A stretch of DNA of 36,268 nucleotides, taken from Pseudomonadota bacterium. GTDB taxonomy: Bacteria > Pseudomonadota > Gammaproteobacteria > Xanthomonadales > Xanthomonadaceae. The notes below the pieces were generated by a model. It was given only the letters and a program-made list of their open reading frames with translations, did not search any database and was not told the DNA's origin. The stretch's first letter is position 1, and every line of letters begins with the position of its first letter. Below, piece by piece: positions 14,516 through 22,528 of the stretch. The position numbers and the translations under genes are program-made. The stretch lies in the NCBI GenBank assembly GCA_023392975.1, contig JAEWNA010000358.1, positions 1 through 36,268 on the forward strand. Direction: 5' to 3'.

Positions 14516-17293
14516 TCACGCCAACCGAGGACCCTTCGGTGTCGGTCCTTCCGGCCCGTCCATCCCTTGCGTTTGCGTCGGCGGTTGGAGGCTCTGCTGT
14601 AGCGCTTGCTGCTGATTGATGGCCGCGACGTTCTCACTGCTTTGCTCAAGCTTCTGACCCGCCAACTGCCCGACATCGCCGACGGCGGTCTTTGCCCACG
14701 GCGCTAACAAGTCGGCCGTATCGGTCATCCCGACCTTGGTGCCGTCGGGCGTGAACTTGGCCGCACCGATCGTCTCCAAGCCGCGCTCGCGGGCTTTCTC
14801 GACCAAGCCGCCTGCCAACTGCCGGCTGACCTCGTCGGGCTCCCGCCCGAGCTCTTTGTCGCGTTGGTGAACCGTGCTCAGCAATGTAGCGAACATGAGG
14901 TGGTTTTGGTGGGCGGGGTTGTCGAGCAGCATCGCGCCGGTCCGCTCAGGCTTCGCCTCTTGCTTGGCCGCAGGCTCGACGTCGTCTGTCTTGCCGCTTC
15001 GCCCGCCAGGCGTGGCCACGGCCGGTGCCGCCGCGCGGACCGTAGCCTGCGTCTCGTCCTGCGACAACCCCGCCCGGTTCGCTTCGCGCTGTGCTTGCGC
15101 CTGTCCCTCCCGCGCCTGCGCGCTCGGCGCCTCGATCGCATGCGGCGCGCCCTTCAGAGCCGCCTCGGTGCGCTGGATGTCGGCGGCGGCGGTCGTGGCC
15201 GCCACGCGCACCACCCCATCGCCTTCGATCAGGAGGTGCTGTATCGGAGTGTTGATGTCGTAGCCGCCGGCAGGTCGAGGCTCCAGGGCCAGCGACGTCG
15301 CCGCGGGGTTGATGCCCTGCGCTTCTCGCGTCTCCCTCACCGCCCGATAGGCCGCCTCGAACCGCTCGGGGTTCGGGTTCACGCCATTGTCGGTGTAAAG
15401 CTGGCGCAGGTTCGCGCGGTCTTGCTGTTCCGGTGTCGGCGGCTGCCACGGCTCGATCCTCGCCAACGCATCCTGGTGCTGCGCCAGCGCCGGCAGCAGG
15501 CGCTCGCGCGTCGCTTCGAGCTCGACCGCGGTGTTGCCGCGCGCCGGTTCGCCGTCGTGCGACCACTGCCCTTGTGCATCTCGCACATACTGGCGTTGGT
15601 CGGACGCTTGCAGCGTGTCCGGGTTGAGCGCGGTGCGCACGACGTCCGGTTCGGGGCCAAAGCTCTCCCACCCGTTGCGCCGGTGAGCGATCTCGTATCG
15701 CGCGGCCAACGCGGCCGGGCCTTCGGTGAGGTTGCGGTCGATGACCTGCGCCGCCTGCCGATCAAGCTCGGCCGCACGTGCGGGCGAGGCGTATTCGGGT
15801 TGGGCTTTCCAGACCGGCGCGTCGTTACGGTCCACCTCGTCCGCCACGGAACGCGACCATGCTCCGGTCTCCGGGCTTCGCGTCCAGTCTCGGCGGTGGA
15901 GATGCGCCGGATCGTGCTCGTTCGCCGGCTGGACGAAGGGGTTCTCGGGATGCGCCTTGTGGATGGCCTGCCCGACCGCCTCGGCGCTCGCGAGCTGACT
16001 CAGCTCGCGCGCCTTGTCCGGCTGAGCGGCAAACGACTGCCGATGGACCTGGTCCACGCCGTCGTCGCGCAGATCGGCCTTGAGGTCGTCGCGGATCCAC
16101 TGTCGGCCGTTGAATTCCCAACCGACGTCATCCCGGTCGGTCTGGTGCGTGATCTTGCGGACATCGAGATACTGCGCGCCGCGGTCGAACGCCTCCGTCA
16201 GCAGATAGCCGTCCGCAACCACCAACGCGAGCGCCGGCCCACCGCTGACATCGACCGCCGCCGGCGTGAACATCGCGGCTGCACCGCCGACACCGCGGGC
16301 GACATAGTGCGTGGCTTCGGACTGCGCGCCGGCTGGGTTGTCCTGTGCGAACGCCGTGCTGATGCGATCACCCGTTTGCTTCGCGTCGTAGGCGGCCGCC
16401 GCGACCCCGAGGCCGGCGAGGCCGGCGGTCGTGCCGGCGCGGTTGAGGTTGGGTAACAACGGCTCCGACAACGCTTGCGGTCCGGTGGTATGCCACTCTG
16501 CCCATCGAGCTTGCCCCGCCTGCGCATGCTCGGTCGGTGGGTTCATCCGCTCAGCGAGACGGTGCGTGGGCTCGGTAAACCTCGGTTGTTGCCCGTCGAT
16601 TCCCGTTTCCGCCAGGTAGTCGCGGCTGTCGAGGCGCAGAACCCGATTTTCGGTGCGCAGCACGTCGTCGCTGAGTGGAACGCGCAGGTCGGATGCGTGT
16701 TCGCGTGCTCTGCTCACGATGAGATCGAACGCGGCTTGCTGTCCTTCCCGTTGGCTCAGGCCCGCCAAGGCTTCGCGAGGGAGACCCTCGACAACGGTCA
16801 CGTTGGGGTTCGCGAGAATGTGCGGGACTTCGACGGCGCCGAACACGCGGCTCGGATTGGCGTCGTGAACGATGGCGCGCACTTCTCCGCGTGTGGCGTC
16901 GGCGAAGCGACCCGAGGCATCGGCCCAAGGACCCTCGGTCGGGTGATACAGCCACTCGGTCGCAGGACCTCGGTAGGATCCGTCGACTAGTTTGTCGACA
17001 TCGACGTCGTATGCATCGGCAAGCGCGTTGTAGAACTCCCTCGATTCGAGGAACTTGGCCGCTTCGCTCTTGTTGATGACGCGGACGTCCTCGCCCGCGT
17101 CCACCATCGCGGTGATCACGTCGGTCGACCAAATGTTCTTGGCCGCCGGTCCGCTGTAGAGAACCGTCAAGCGTCCAGAGGCGTCGGCATCGACCTGTGC
17201 CGCGAGTTCTCTCAACTGCGCCGAAGTCCGATATCCATCCGGTTGCTCCCTCAGCAGTTCCCTTGCCTGCTCCGACGTCAGCGGCTGCGTCAT
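14516..17293 (-). CDS. Putative type IV secretion effector (X-Tfe) with XVIPCD-like C-terminus
   Basis: A 925-residue protein. Residues about 791-925 match the pattern of XVIPCD, the signal that docks effectors on VirD4 of Xanthomonadaceae bacteria-killing T4SSs: NPAHQNHLMFATLL, then HQRDKELGREPDEVSRQLAGG, ARERGLETIG, and a Gln-rich tail. The N-terminal 220 residues (LYSGPAAKNIWSTDVIT, then DVRVINKSEAAKFLES) look like a compact alpha/beta domain and probably carry the toxic activity, which I do not recognise. A central Ala/Gly-rich part (about 285-380) has hydrophobic stretches seen in other such effectors. The ATG at 17293 overlaps the stop of the upstream gene (ATGA), which I take as its immunity gene. 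No T4SS genes are in the window. Confidence 0.75.
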   Translation of the reverse strand: MTQPLTSEQARELLREQPDGYRTSAQLRELAAQVDADASGRLTVLYSGPAAKNIWSTDVITAMVDAGEDVRVINKSEAAKFLESREFYNALADAYDVDVDKLVDGSYRGPATEWLYHPTEGPWADASGRFADATRGEVRAIVHDANPSRVFGAVEVPHILANPNVTVVEGLPREALAGLSQREGQQAAFDLIVSRAREHASDLRVPLSDDVLRTENRVLRLDSRDYLAETGIDGQQPRFTEPTHRLAERMNPPTEHAQAGQARWAEWHTTGPQALSEPLLPNLNRAGTTAGLAGLGVAAAAYDAKQTGDRISTAFAQDNPAGAQSEATHYVARGVGGAAAMFTPAAVDVSGGPALALVVADGYLLTEAFDRGAQYLDVRKITHQTDRDDVGWEFNGRQWIRDDLKADLRDDGVDQVHRQSFAAQPDKARELSQLASAEAVGQAIHKAHPENPFVQPANEHDPAHLHRRDWTRSPETGAWSRSVADEVDRNDAPVWKAQPEYASPARAAELDRQAAQVIDRNLTEGPAALAARYEIAHRRNGWESFGPEPDVVRTALNPDTLQASDQRQYVRDAQGQWSHDGEPARGNTAVELEATRERLLPALAQHQDALARIEPWQPPTPEQQDRANLRQLYTDNGVNPNPERFEAAYRAVRETREAQGINPAATSLALEPRPAGGYDINTPIQHLLIEGDGVVRVAATTAAADIQRTEAALKGAPHAIEAPSAQAREGQAQAQREANRAGLSQDETQATVRAAAPAVATPGGRSGKTDDVEPAAKQEAKPERTGAMLLDNPAHQNHLMFATLLSTVHQRDKELGREPDEVSRQLAGGLVEKARERGLETIGAAKFTPDGTKVGMTDTADLLAPWAKTAVGDVGQLAGQKLEQSSENVAAINQQQALQQSLQPPTQTQGMDGPEGPTPKGPRLA

Positions 17294-17748
17294 AGCGCGC
17301 ATCCCTCTGACACGTCCACTTCAGCCTTGTATTCGGTGTGCTTCGAATAGGCGCCTCCGAAACCGTGGTGCGCGCTCAAGGCCTCGGTCAAGTCGCTCAG
17401 GAATTCGTCCTTGAACGGCTTCAGTTCCGCTGGCAATCCTTCTCCACCATTGACCCACACGAGGCTCCATCGGGACCAGCCCACTCCGCGACGCTCGCCG
17501 CCACTTTCCAGTAGGTCCAAGCGCAGCGTCAGCAACGAGCCACGCCACCGGAAGGACCATGTCGTTCGATTTCGAAGCTCCGGTTCCGCCCCGCCACCGT
17601 GCGCGACGTTTCGCAGATAGCTGTCGCGATCGCGGTCGATCGCCCAGTCCCGCGCATTGGTTCCACCCAAGACATGGGCTTCGTCGATCTTCCGGAGCCC
17701 GAACTTTTCGACATCATCGTTTGAGATGAATTCGCTTACGAATGGCAC
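17290..17748 (-). CDS. Putative immunity protein for the adjacent effector
   Basis: A 152-residue protein, acidic with many Trp and Asp/Glu residues. It begins at a GTG (17748) with GGAGAAGG five bases upstream. The open frame extends 26 residues further but without a ribosome site. It precedes the effector with a 4-base ATGA overlap, the usual layout of an effector and immunity pair, so protection is made before toxin. I see no lipobox or clear signal peptide, so it would act in the cytoplasm, suggesting a cytoplasmic toxin target. No family recognised; the assignment rests on position. Confidence 0.6.
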   Translation of the reverse strand: MPFVSEFISNDDVEKFGLRKIDEAHVLGGTNARDWAIDRDRDSYLRNVAHGGGAEPELRNRTTWSFRWRGSLLTLRLDLLESGGERRGVGWSRWSLVWVNGGEGLPAELKPFKDEFLSDLTEALSAHHGFGGAYSKHTEYKAEVDVSEGCAL

Positions 17749-17919
17749 GCACCTTCTCCAATGTTGTGCGACGGGCTGTCCAGCATTTTCCGTGGCTGCA
17801 ATTCCCTGCCCCGAGCCTATGAGCACCGAGCCGGGAAGGCGTCTCTATCAAAATGAGCAAGGATAGCGGGCGCGAGATCTTGGCGCTGGCGACCCGACAC
17901 TGCCCCCGTCATCGTCGTA

Positions 17920-17934
17920 TTGCCATTATGGCAA
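17920..17934. promoter_or_regulatory. Palindrome TTGCC-N5-GGCAA, candidate operator
   Basis: A perfect 15-bp inverted repeat (TTGCCAT, T, ATGGCAA) lies between the leftward immunity/effector genes and the rightward 107-residue gene. A second TTGCC-N5-GGCAA lies at 20046-20060 beside the relaxase gene. The shared spacing suggests one regulator. Confidence 0.5.
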
Positions 17935-17978
17935 ATTCTGCTTGGATGCGGGCTCCCCCACCGCGCGAGGAGCGCACC

Positions 17979-18302
17979 ATGACGTTGAACGTGCAAGACC
18001 CCCAGTTGGATTTGGCCGCCCGTTTTCTGGGCAGCATGATGGCAATGGATCGGAACCGCACCTTGGCCGACCGCGACGACGACATCGATCACGCGCTCGA
18101 CGTGGCCGAAGAGCTGATCCGCCGCCGCCGAGCCAGGTCTCCATCGACCCCCGCGATGACGCTCGAACTGCGCCCACCGATCGAGACCCGCGAGGAGGTG
18201 GTCAAACGCGACCAGGTTTCGGTAGAGGAATGGCGGGCCGAGCGCCGCAGCGCGCAGAAGCCCCCGTCACCGCGCAAGCCGCCCGGGCACACGCTCCACT
18301 GA
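17979..18302 (+). CDS. Small hypothetical protein, 107 residues
   Basis: Starts at the ATG at 17979, preceded by GCGAGGAGCG. The N-terminal half (about 1-50) is predicted helical with acidic patches (ADRDDDIDHALDVAEELIRRRRARS). The C-terminal half is rich in Glu, Arg and Pro and ends in a basic Pro-rich tail. I do not recognise a family. It is transcribed away from the effector unit and toward the relaxase gene, with a strong terminator 43 bases after its stop. The small charged protein beside the mobilisation genes could be an accessory or regulatory factor, but nothing in the sequence proves it. Confidence 0.65.
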   Translation: MTLNVQDPQLDLAARFLGSMMAMDRNRTLADRDDDIDHALDVAEELIRRRRARSPSTPAMTLELRPPIETREEVVKRDQVSVEEWRAERRSAQKPPSPRKPPGHTLH

Positions 18303-18344
18303 GGCTCCGGCGCGGTGACGCAGGGGGACCCGCGCCGACCTCAA

Positions 18345-18370
18345 CGCCCCGCCATCTGGCGGGGCGTTTT
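18345..18370 (+). terminator. Rho-independent terminator after the 107-residue gene
   Basis: CGCCCCGCC and GGCGGGGCG pair across ATCT, followed by TTTTCTTT. It separates this gene from the convergent relaxase gene. Confidence 0.9.
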
Positions 18371-18377
18371 CTTTGGC

Positions 18378-19997
18378 TCAGAACGGCAACCGGAACCGAG
18401 GGCCGCGGGTGGCGCCGCCGGTTGTTGCGTCGCCTTCTCCGGGCACCGCCTGGGTCGGCGTTTCGGGCTCGGTCGGCGCCTCGGACGAAGCCGACGCGGG
18501 GCCGTCGCCGTCAAGCGGATAACGATTCAGCATGTCGGCGCTCCAAGCCTCCACCGCTTCAGCGCTGGCCTTGACTTGCTCCGCGTAGGCCTGGGCCGCC
18601 TCTTCGCCAGCGGCCTCCCGCGCGGCTTTCGCCTGGGCCTTGCGCTGCTCGACTGCGGCCGTGCGCCGCGCCCGCCGTTTCGCCCACTCGCGCCTCGACC
18701 ACAAGGCCGGACGCGGGTACTTTTCGTCGAAGTCCTCGACCGCCCGCTGCGCGCCCGTCAGCAACACTTCCGCCCGTGTCGCGGCCGCCTTTCGCCGCAG
18801 CAGCCGGCCGGCGTCGCGAACCAAACGCTTCAGAAGCCGGGGGAGTTGCCGCGCCATCACCACGAACTGCGGGGCGTTGAGATGGGCCCTCAGGCGCTCG
18901 GCCCAACACGCCAGGAGACGCGGCGTGTGGACGAAAACGATCCCGACCGGTGAGGCGAACCCTGCCTCCCACAGCGCGAGCGCCTCCTCGAACGCGTCCT
19001 TCGCCGCCTTCCTCCGCCCGGCCGGGGTCCGCCAGTCAACCGCCGCCTCGGCGGGATCCGTGGCCGCTTTCCGCGACAACCCGCGCACGACGCGGATCTC
19101 GCCGCTGCCCACGCCCGTCCCCAGCGCCATGCCCTTCTCGCGCTTCCGCTCCCGCTGGGCGCGGTCGGCGCTGTGCCCCTCGGGCACGGGCATCAACCGC
19201 CCGCCCGCTCGGTAGGCGGCGAGCATCGCGTCGAAAGAGGCGGCGTTGTCGTTCGCGATCGTGGAGTTGATCTGTCCAAGGTCGGTCGGCACGCCCTTTC
19301 GTTCGAGCGCCGTGGCGTGTTTGCCCAGGTGGACCGTCGGTTGACGCGTCAGCCCGAGCGCCGCGGCGAGGTCGCCGCGTTCGATCGCCGCTTCGGCCTG
19401 GGCCTCAAGACTGCGGTGGTCGACCCGTGCCGCGATTTCCGCTTCGTCCAAGTAGCGGTTGATCGTGTCGGCGACCATCTCGCGCGTCCACTCGATTTCG
19501 ACACGGCCGGAAGCGCCGCCATCGAGCTCCCGTGTCTTGTCCGCCAAACCGTCCTTGCCGATGCGACGCGTCGTTGCCAGCAGGTGCGCGTGCCAATTCA
19601 GACCGTCCGGTGTGTCCGGCGCGTGGATGCTCGCTTGGATGGCAAAGCCGTAGCGTTCGACCAGCGCGCGACCCAAGGCCGACACCAGCCTTGAACGCTG
19701 AGGGCCATCGAGTTCGTGAGGTAGCGCAATCTCGAACTCGCGCGCGATGGTCGCATCTGAACGTTTCTCGGCCGCCTCGGCGGCAGCCCAGAGTTCGGAC
19801 GGCTTGCACGCCCACGTAGGTGCGTCCTTGGGGACGATGCAACGTGTCTCGACGACACCACCGCGAAGTCGGTAGTCGTGCCGCTTTCCCGTTCGCGGAT
19901 CGGTGAGGCGGAGCCCCGCTCGATATGCCGCAGCTGCGACGCATGAGTCGCCCTTGGCTCGGCTGAAGGTTTTGACGCGCGTGTGATAAATGGCCAT
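18378..19997 (-). CDS. mobA: MobA/MobL-family (MobQ) conjugative relaxase
   Basis: A 539-residue relaxase that nicks one strand at oriT and pilots it during conjugation. The N-terminus MAIYHTRVKTFSRAKGDSCV with AAAYRAGLRL is the typical MobA/MobL start, with Tyr4 or Tyr25 as candidate nucleophile. The metal-binding HUH-type motif is NWHAHLLATTRRI (about 145-157). The relaxase domain covers about 1-220; the remainder is Ala/Arg-rich with charged helices and no helicase or primase motif that I see, so it is shorter than TraA-type relaxases. It is divergent from a TraD-like gene with an IncQ-like oriT between them. No coupling protein or T4SS is here, so transfer would use a helper. Confidence 0.9.
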   Translation of the reverse strand: MAIYHTRVKTFSRAKGDSCVAAAAYRAGLRLTDPRTGKRHDYRLRGGVVETRCIVPKDAPTWACKPSELWAAAEAAEKRSDATIAREFEIALPHELDGPQRSRLVSALGRALVERYGFAIQASIHAPDTPDGLNWHAHLLATTRRIGKDGLADKTRELDGGASGRVEIEWTREMVADTINRYLDEAEIAARVDHRSLEAQAEAAIERGDLAAALGLTRQPTVHLGKHATALERKGVPTDLGQINSTIANDNAASFDAMLAAYRAGGRLMPVPEGHSADRAQRERKREKGMALGTGVGSGEIRVVRGLSRKAATDPAEAAVDWRTPAGRRKAAKDAFEEALALWEAGFASPVGIVFVHTPRLLACWAERLRAHLNAPQFVVMARQLPRLLKRLVRDAGRLLRRKAAATRAEVLLTGAQRAVEDFDEKYPRPALWSRREWAKRRARRTAAVEQRKAQAKAAREAAGEEAAQAYAEQVKASAEAVEAWSADMLNRYPLDGDGPASASSEAPTEPETPTQAVPGEGDATTGGATRGPRFRLPF

Positions 19998-20045
19998 GCA
20001 TGTGTTTCCGTGCGGTGGCCCCCTGCATGGCTCTTATGCCTGTTT

Positions 20046-20060
20046 TTGCCGTTTTGGCAA
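20046..20060. promoter_or_regulatory. Second TTGCC-N5-GGCAA palindrome, candidate operator at the mob promoter
   Basis: TTGCC, GTTTT, GGCAA lies about 50 bases upstream of the relaxase start, where a repressor would act. It has the same half-sites and spacing as the palindrome at 17920-17934. Confidence 0.5.
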
Positions 20061-20113
20061 GCGACGACCCTAGGGGGTCTAGCATGGGGGGCGGGCGCAT
20101 CGCGCTCGGGGTT

Positions 20114-20170
20114 CAGGGGCGGAGCCCCTGACGCACGCGTTCCCCGAAGGGGAATGCCTAAGTGCGCTCT
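20114..20170 (+). other. oriT: Origin of transfer (oriT), IncQ/RSF1010-like
   Basis: Three elements lie in order: a hairpin CAGGGGC-GGA-GCCCCTG (20114-20130), the inverted repeat TTCCCC-GAA-GGGGAA (20140-20154), and TAAGTGCGCTCT (20159-20170). In RSF1010 the relaxase nicks in TAAGTGCG/CCCT just after an inverted repeat, so the predicted nick here is between 20166 and 20167. Position between the divergent relaxase and TraD-like genes supports it. The span 19998-20311 holds no gene. Confidence 0.85.
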
Positions 20171-20311
20171 TCGTTTTTCAGCCGTGCTTTTGATTTTCTC
20201 TCTTTTCGGCTTTTCGATGCGTCTGAGTTTTTGCGTTGCGAGCAGATCTTGACGCCTTGCGATTCTCGGCTTCAATCGAAATTACCCCACCGACACCAAG
20301 CGAGGAAACCC

Positions 20312-20590
20312 ATGAAGTCAACCGACCACCTTCACCAACAAATCGCGCGCGCAACGAGCCGGCTAGCTCAGCTTCAGGCGAAAGAACTGGTCGTGGAGCA
20401 ACGCAAGGCGGTGCGAGCCCGCGCGGAAGCACGGCGGGCGAGCGAGCGGCGGAAGCGACAGATTGCGGAGTTGGTCATAGAAGCCGGGGCGCATCATCTA
20501 CCGGACGACGAGATCGTCGCAGTGCTTGCTCAACACATGCTTGAGCCTCGGATACATATGCAGCCTCCGGCACACACCACCTCATCGTGA
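20312..20590 (+). CDS. TraD-like mobilisation accessory protein
   Basis: A 92-residue, very basic, helical protein (IARATSRLAQLQAKELV, then RARAEARRASERRKRQIAE). It resembles the small TraD/MobC-type proteins that sit opposite MobQ relaxases and help open or bind oriT. The ATG at 20312 is preceded by GCGAGGAAACCC; the longer open frame upstream covers the oriT and is not used. The C-terminus ends in a Pro/Thr/Ser tail. Family assignment is by pattern and position only. Confidence 0.65.
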   Translation: MKSTDHLHQQIARATSRLAQLQAKELVVEQRKAVRARAEARRASERRKRQIAELVIEAGAHHLPDDEIVAVLAQHMLEPRIHMQPPAHTTSS

Positions 20591-20800
20591 GTCGCCATGA
20601 GCTCCCGTGCCACCGCGACGGGCTTACAGCTCGATCTTAGAAAGGCGCAGCGCCAATACGTTAGGCGAGGAACCATGCCCTAACGACGCGGCAAGATTAA
20701 CTTTTGGGCAAAAAGCGACTAGCATCACGCGGGGGGCAAGGCGGATAGGCCACCGGCCCCTAAAAGGACGTTTGCTAGTAGACCTTACTAAGGATCTGTT

Positions 20801-22528
20801 ATGCCCCGCGTTCGCCATGTCTCTGTCCGGAACTTCAGGTCTATCTACTCCTTGGATTGGTTGCCAGAGCCGGGCATCAACTGCCTGATTGGTCCTGGCG
20901 ACAGCGGGAAGTCCACCATCTTGGACGCCATCGACCTGTGCCTGGGGGCGCGACGAAACGTTCCCTTCGGAGACATGGATTTCTACGGTCTGAATGTTGA
21001 TGCTCCCATTTCCATCAGGGTCACACTGGGAGATCTCCCTGCGTCATTGATGGACATTGATCTCTACGGTGACTTCTTGCGTGGCTTTGACGCGCTGACC
21101 GGAGCCTTTGATGACGAGCCACGGGCTGGGCTGGAGACAGTGCTGACCCTTATGCTTCAGGTTGGGGCAGATTTGGAGCCTTCATGGACGCTTTTTTCAG
21201 ATCGGGCCAGCCGCGACAATCTTGAACGAGGGCTGCCATGGAAAGACCGGACAGCATTGGCACCAGCTCGTATCGGAAGCTTCGTCAATTCGAATCTATC
21301 CTGGAGCCGTGGTTCTGTGCTCAATCGGCTCACGGACGAACGAGCGGAACTTGGGGCCGAACTTGCCCTGGCTGCTCGTCAAGCCCGAGCCAACTTCGGC
21401 ACTCAAGCGTCTGGCCATTTGGGGCAGACTCTCTCTATCGTCCAAAAAATCGCGCAGGAACTTGGAGTTCCTGTTGGACCAACGCCTCAAGCCCTCCTCG
21501 ATTCGCACTCAGTCTCGATCGGCGAAGGTGCGATAGCACTGCACAATGCCGCTGGTATACCACTTCGATCACTGGGCACAGGCTCTGCTCGCCTTCTGGT
21601 AACGGGTCTCCAGCGGGCAGCGTCAGCTTCGGCACCGATCGCTTTGGTAGACGAAGTGGAGCATGGGCTCGAACCGCATCGGCTTATGCGATTGCTCGAC
21701 TCGCTTGGCGCGAAAGATACAACCAATCCTGTCCAAGCTTTCTTGACAACCCACTCTCCAGTGACTTTGCGCGAACTATCGGGCAACCAGTTGTTCGTAG
21801 TTCGCCCGGGTTTTGCGGTTCACACAGTGACACCTACTGGCAGTTCCGACGAAATCCAAAGCACCCTGCGAGCTGAGCCGGAAGCATTTTTGGCAAAGTC
21901 CATCATCGTCTGCGAAGGCGCGAGTGAAGTGGGATTCGCTCGCGGCCTGGACCAGTGGTGGGTGAGCTGTGGAGCCGCCTCCTTTTTGGCAAATGGCGGC
22001 GCTTACGTTAACGCAGGCGGTGGCAGCCCTGACAAAGCTTTTGCCCGCGGAACTGCGCTTCTCAAGCTTGGCTATCGCGTATTGGTGTTCATTGACGCAG
22101 ACAAGCCGGCCAGCCCCAATGTCGCGGAGGCCTTCATTAGTTCAGGCGGCAAGCTTCTAACATGGCGCCCAGGCCTAACGCTTGAAGACGAACTGTTTCG
22201 CAATCTCAGCACGGAAGCAGTCGACTCCCTTATTGCCAAAGCTAAGGAGATTGTTGGTGCTGAGCTGATGAACCAGCACATTCAGACTAGATCCAATGGC
22301 CAGACCACCTTAGATGGCATTGAAATGGAAAGGTTGATAAGTGGCTACTCAGTTGGCGCTCGCGAGCTTCTCGGCCAAGCATCACGCATACGCAACAGTG
22401 GCTGGTTCAAGTCGCTAACGTGCTACCAAGAAATCGCACGATGCATCGTAGCTCCCTCGCTGCCAAACTCAGAACCTGGCTTTAAGGGGGTGACAGATCA
22501 ACTCTGGGGATTCACAAGTGCCTCCTGA
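20801..22528 (+). CDS. gajA: GajA-like OLD-family ATPase/TOPRIM nuclease (Gabija defence)
   Basis: A 575-residue protein. The N-terminal ABC-type ATPase shows Walker A GPGDSGKST (31-39), a signature-like segment RSLGTGSARLL, Walker B IALVDEVEHGLEP and the H-loop TTHSPV. The C-terminal TOPRIM nuclease shows Glu372 in VCEGASEV and Asp432/Asp434 in VFIDADKP. This is the class 2 OLD layout of Gabija GajA, a sequence-specific DNA-nicking enzyme held off by nucleotides until phage replication depletes them. Pairing with a UvrD-like helicase gene overlapping by 11 bases fits Gabija. AAGGA precedes the ATG. Lower GC than neighbours points to separate acquisition. Confidence 0.88.
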   Translation: MPRVRHVSVRNFRSIYSLDWLPEPGINCLIGPGDSGKSTILDAIDLCLGARRNVPFGDMDFYGLNVDAPISIRVTLGDLPASLMDIDLYGDFLRGFDALTGAFDDEPRAGLETVLTLMLQVGADLEPSWTLFSDRASRDNLERGLPWKDRTALAPARIGSFVNSNLSWSRGSVLNRLTDERAELGAELALAARQARANFGTQASGHLGQTLSIVQKIAQELGVPVGPTPQALLDSHSVSIGEGAIALHNAAGIPLRSLGTGSARLLVTGLQRAASASAPIALVDEVEHGLEPHRLMRLLDSLGAKDTTNPVQAFLTTHSPVTLRELSGNQLFVVRPGFAVHTVTPTGSSDEIQSTLRAEPEAFLAKSIIVCEGASEVGFARGLDQWWVSCGAASFLANGGAYVNAGGGSPDKAFARGTALLKLGYRVLVFIDADKPASPNVAEAFISSGGKLLTWRPGLTLEDELFRNLSTEAVDSLIAKAKEIVGAELMNQHIQTRSNGQTTLDGIEMERLISGYSVGARELLGQASRIRNSGWFKSLTCYQEIARCIVAPSLPNSEPGFKGVTDQLWGFTSAS

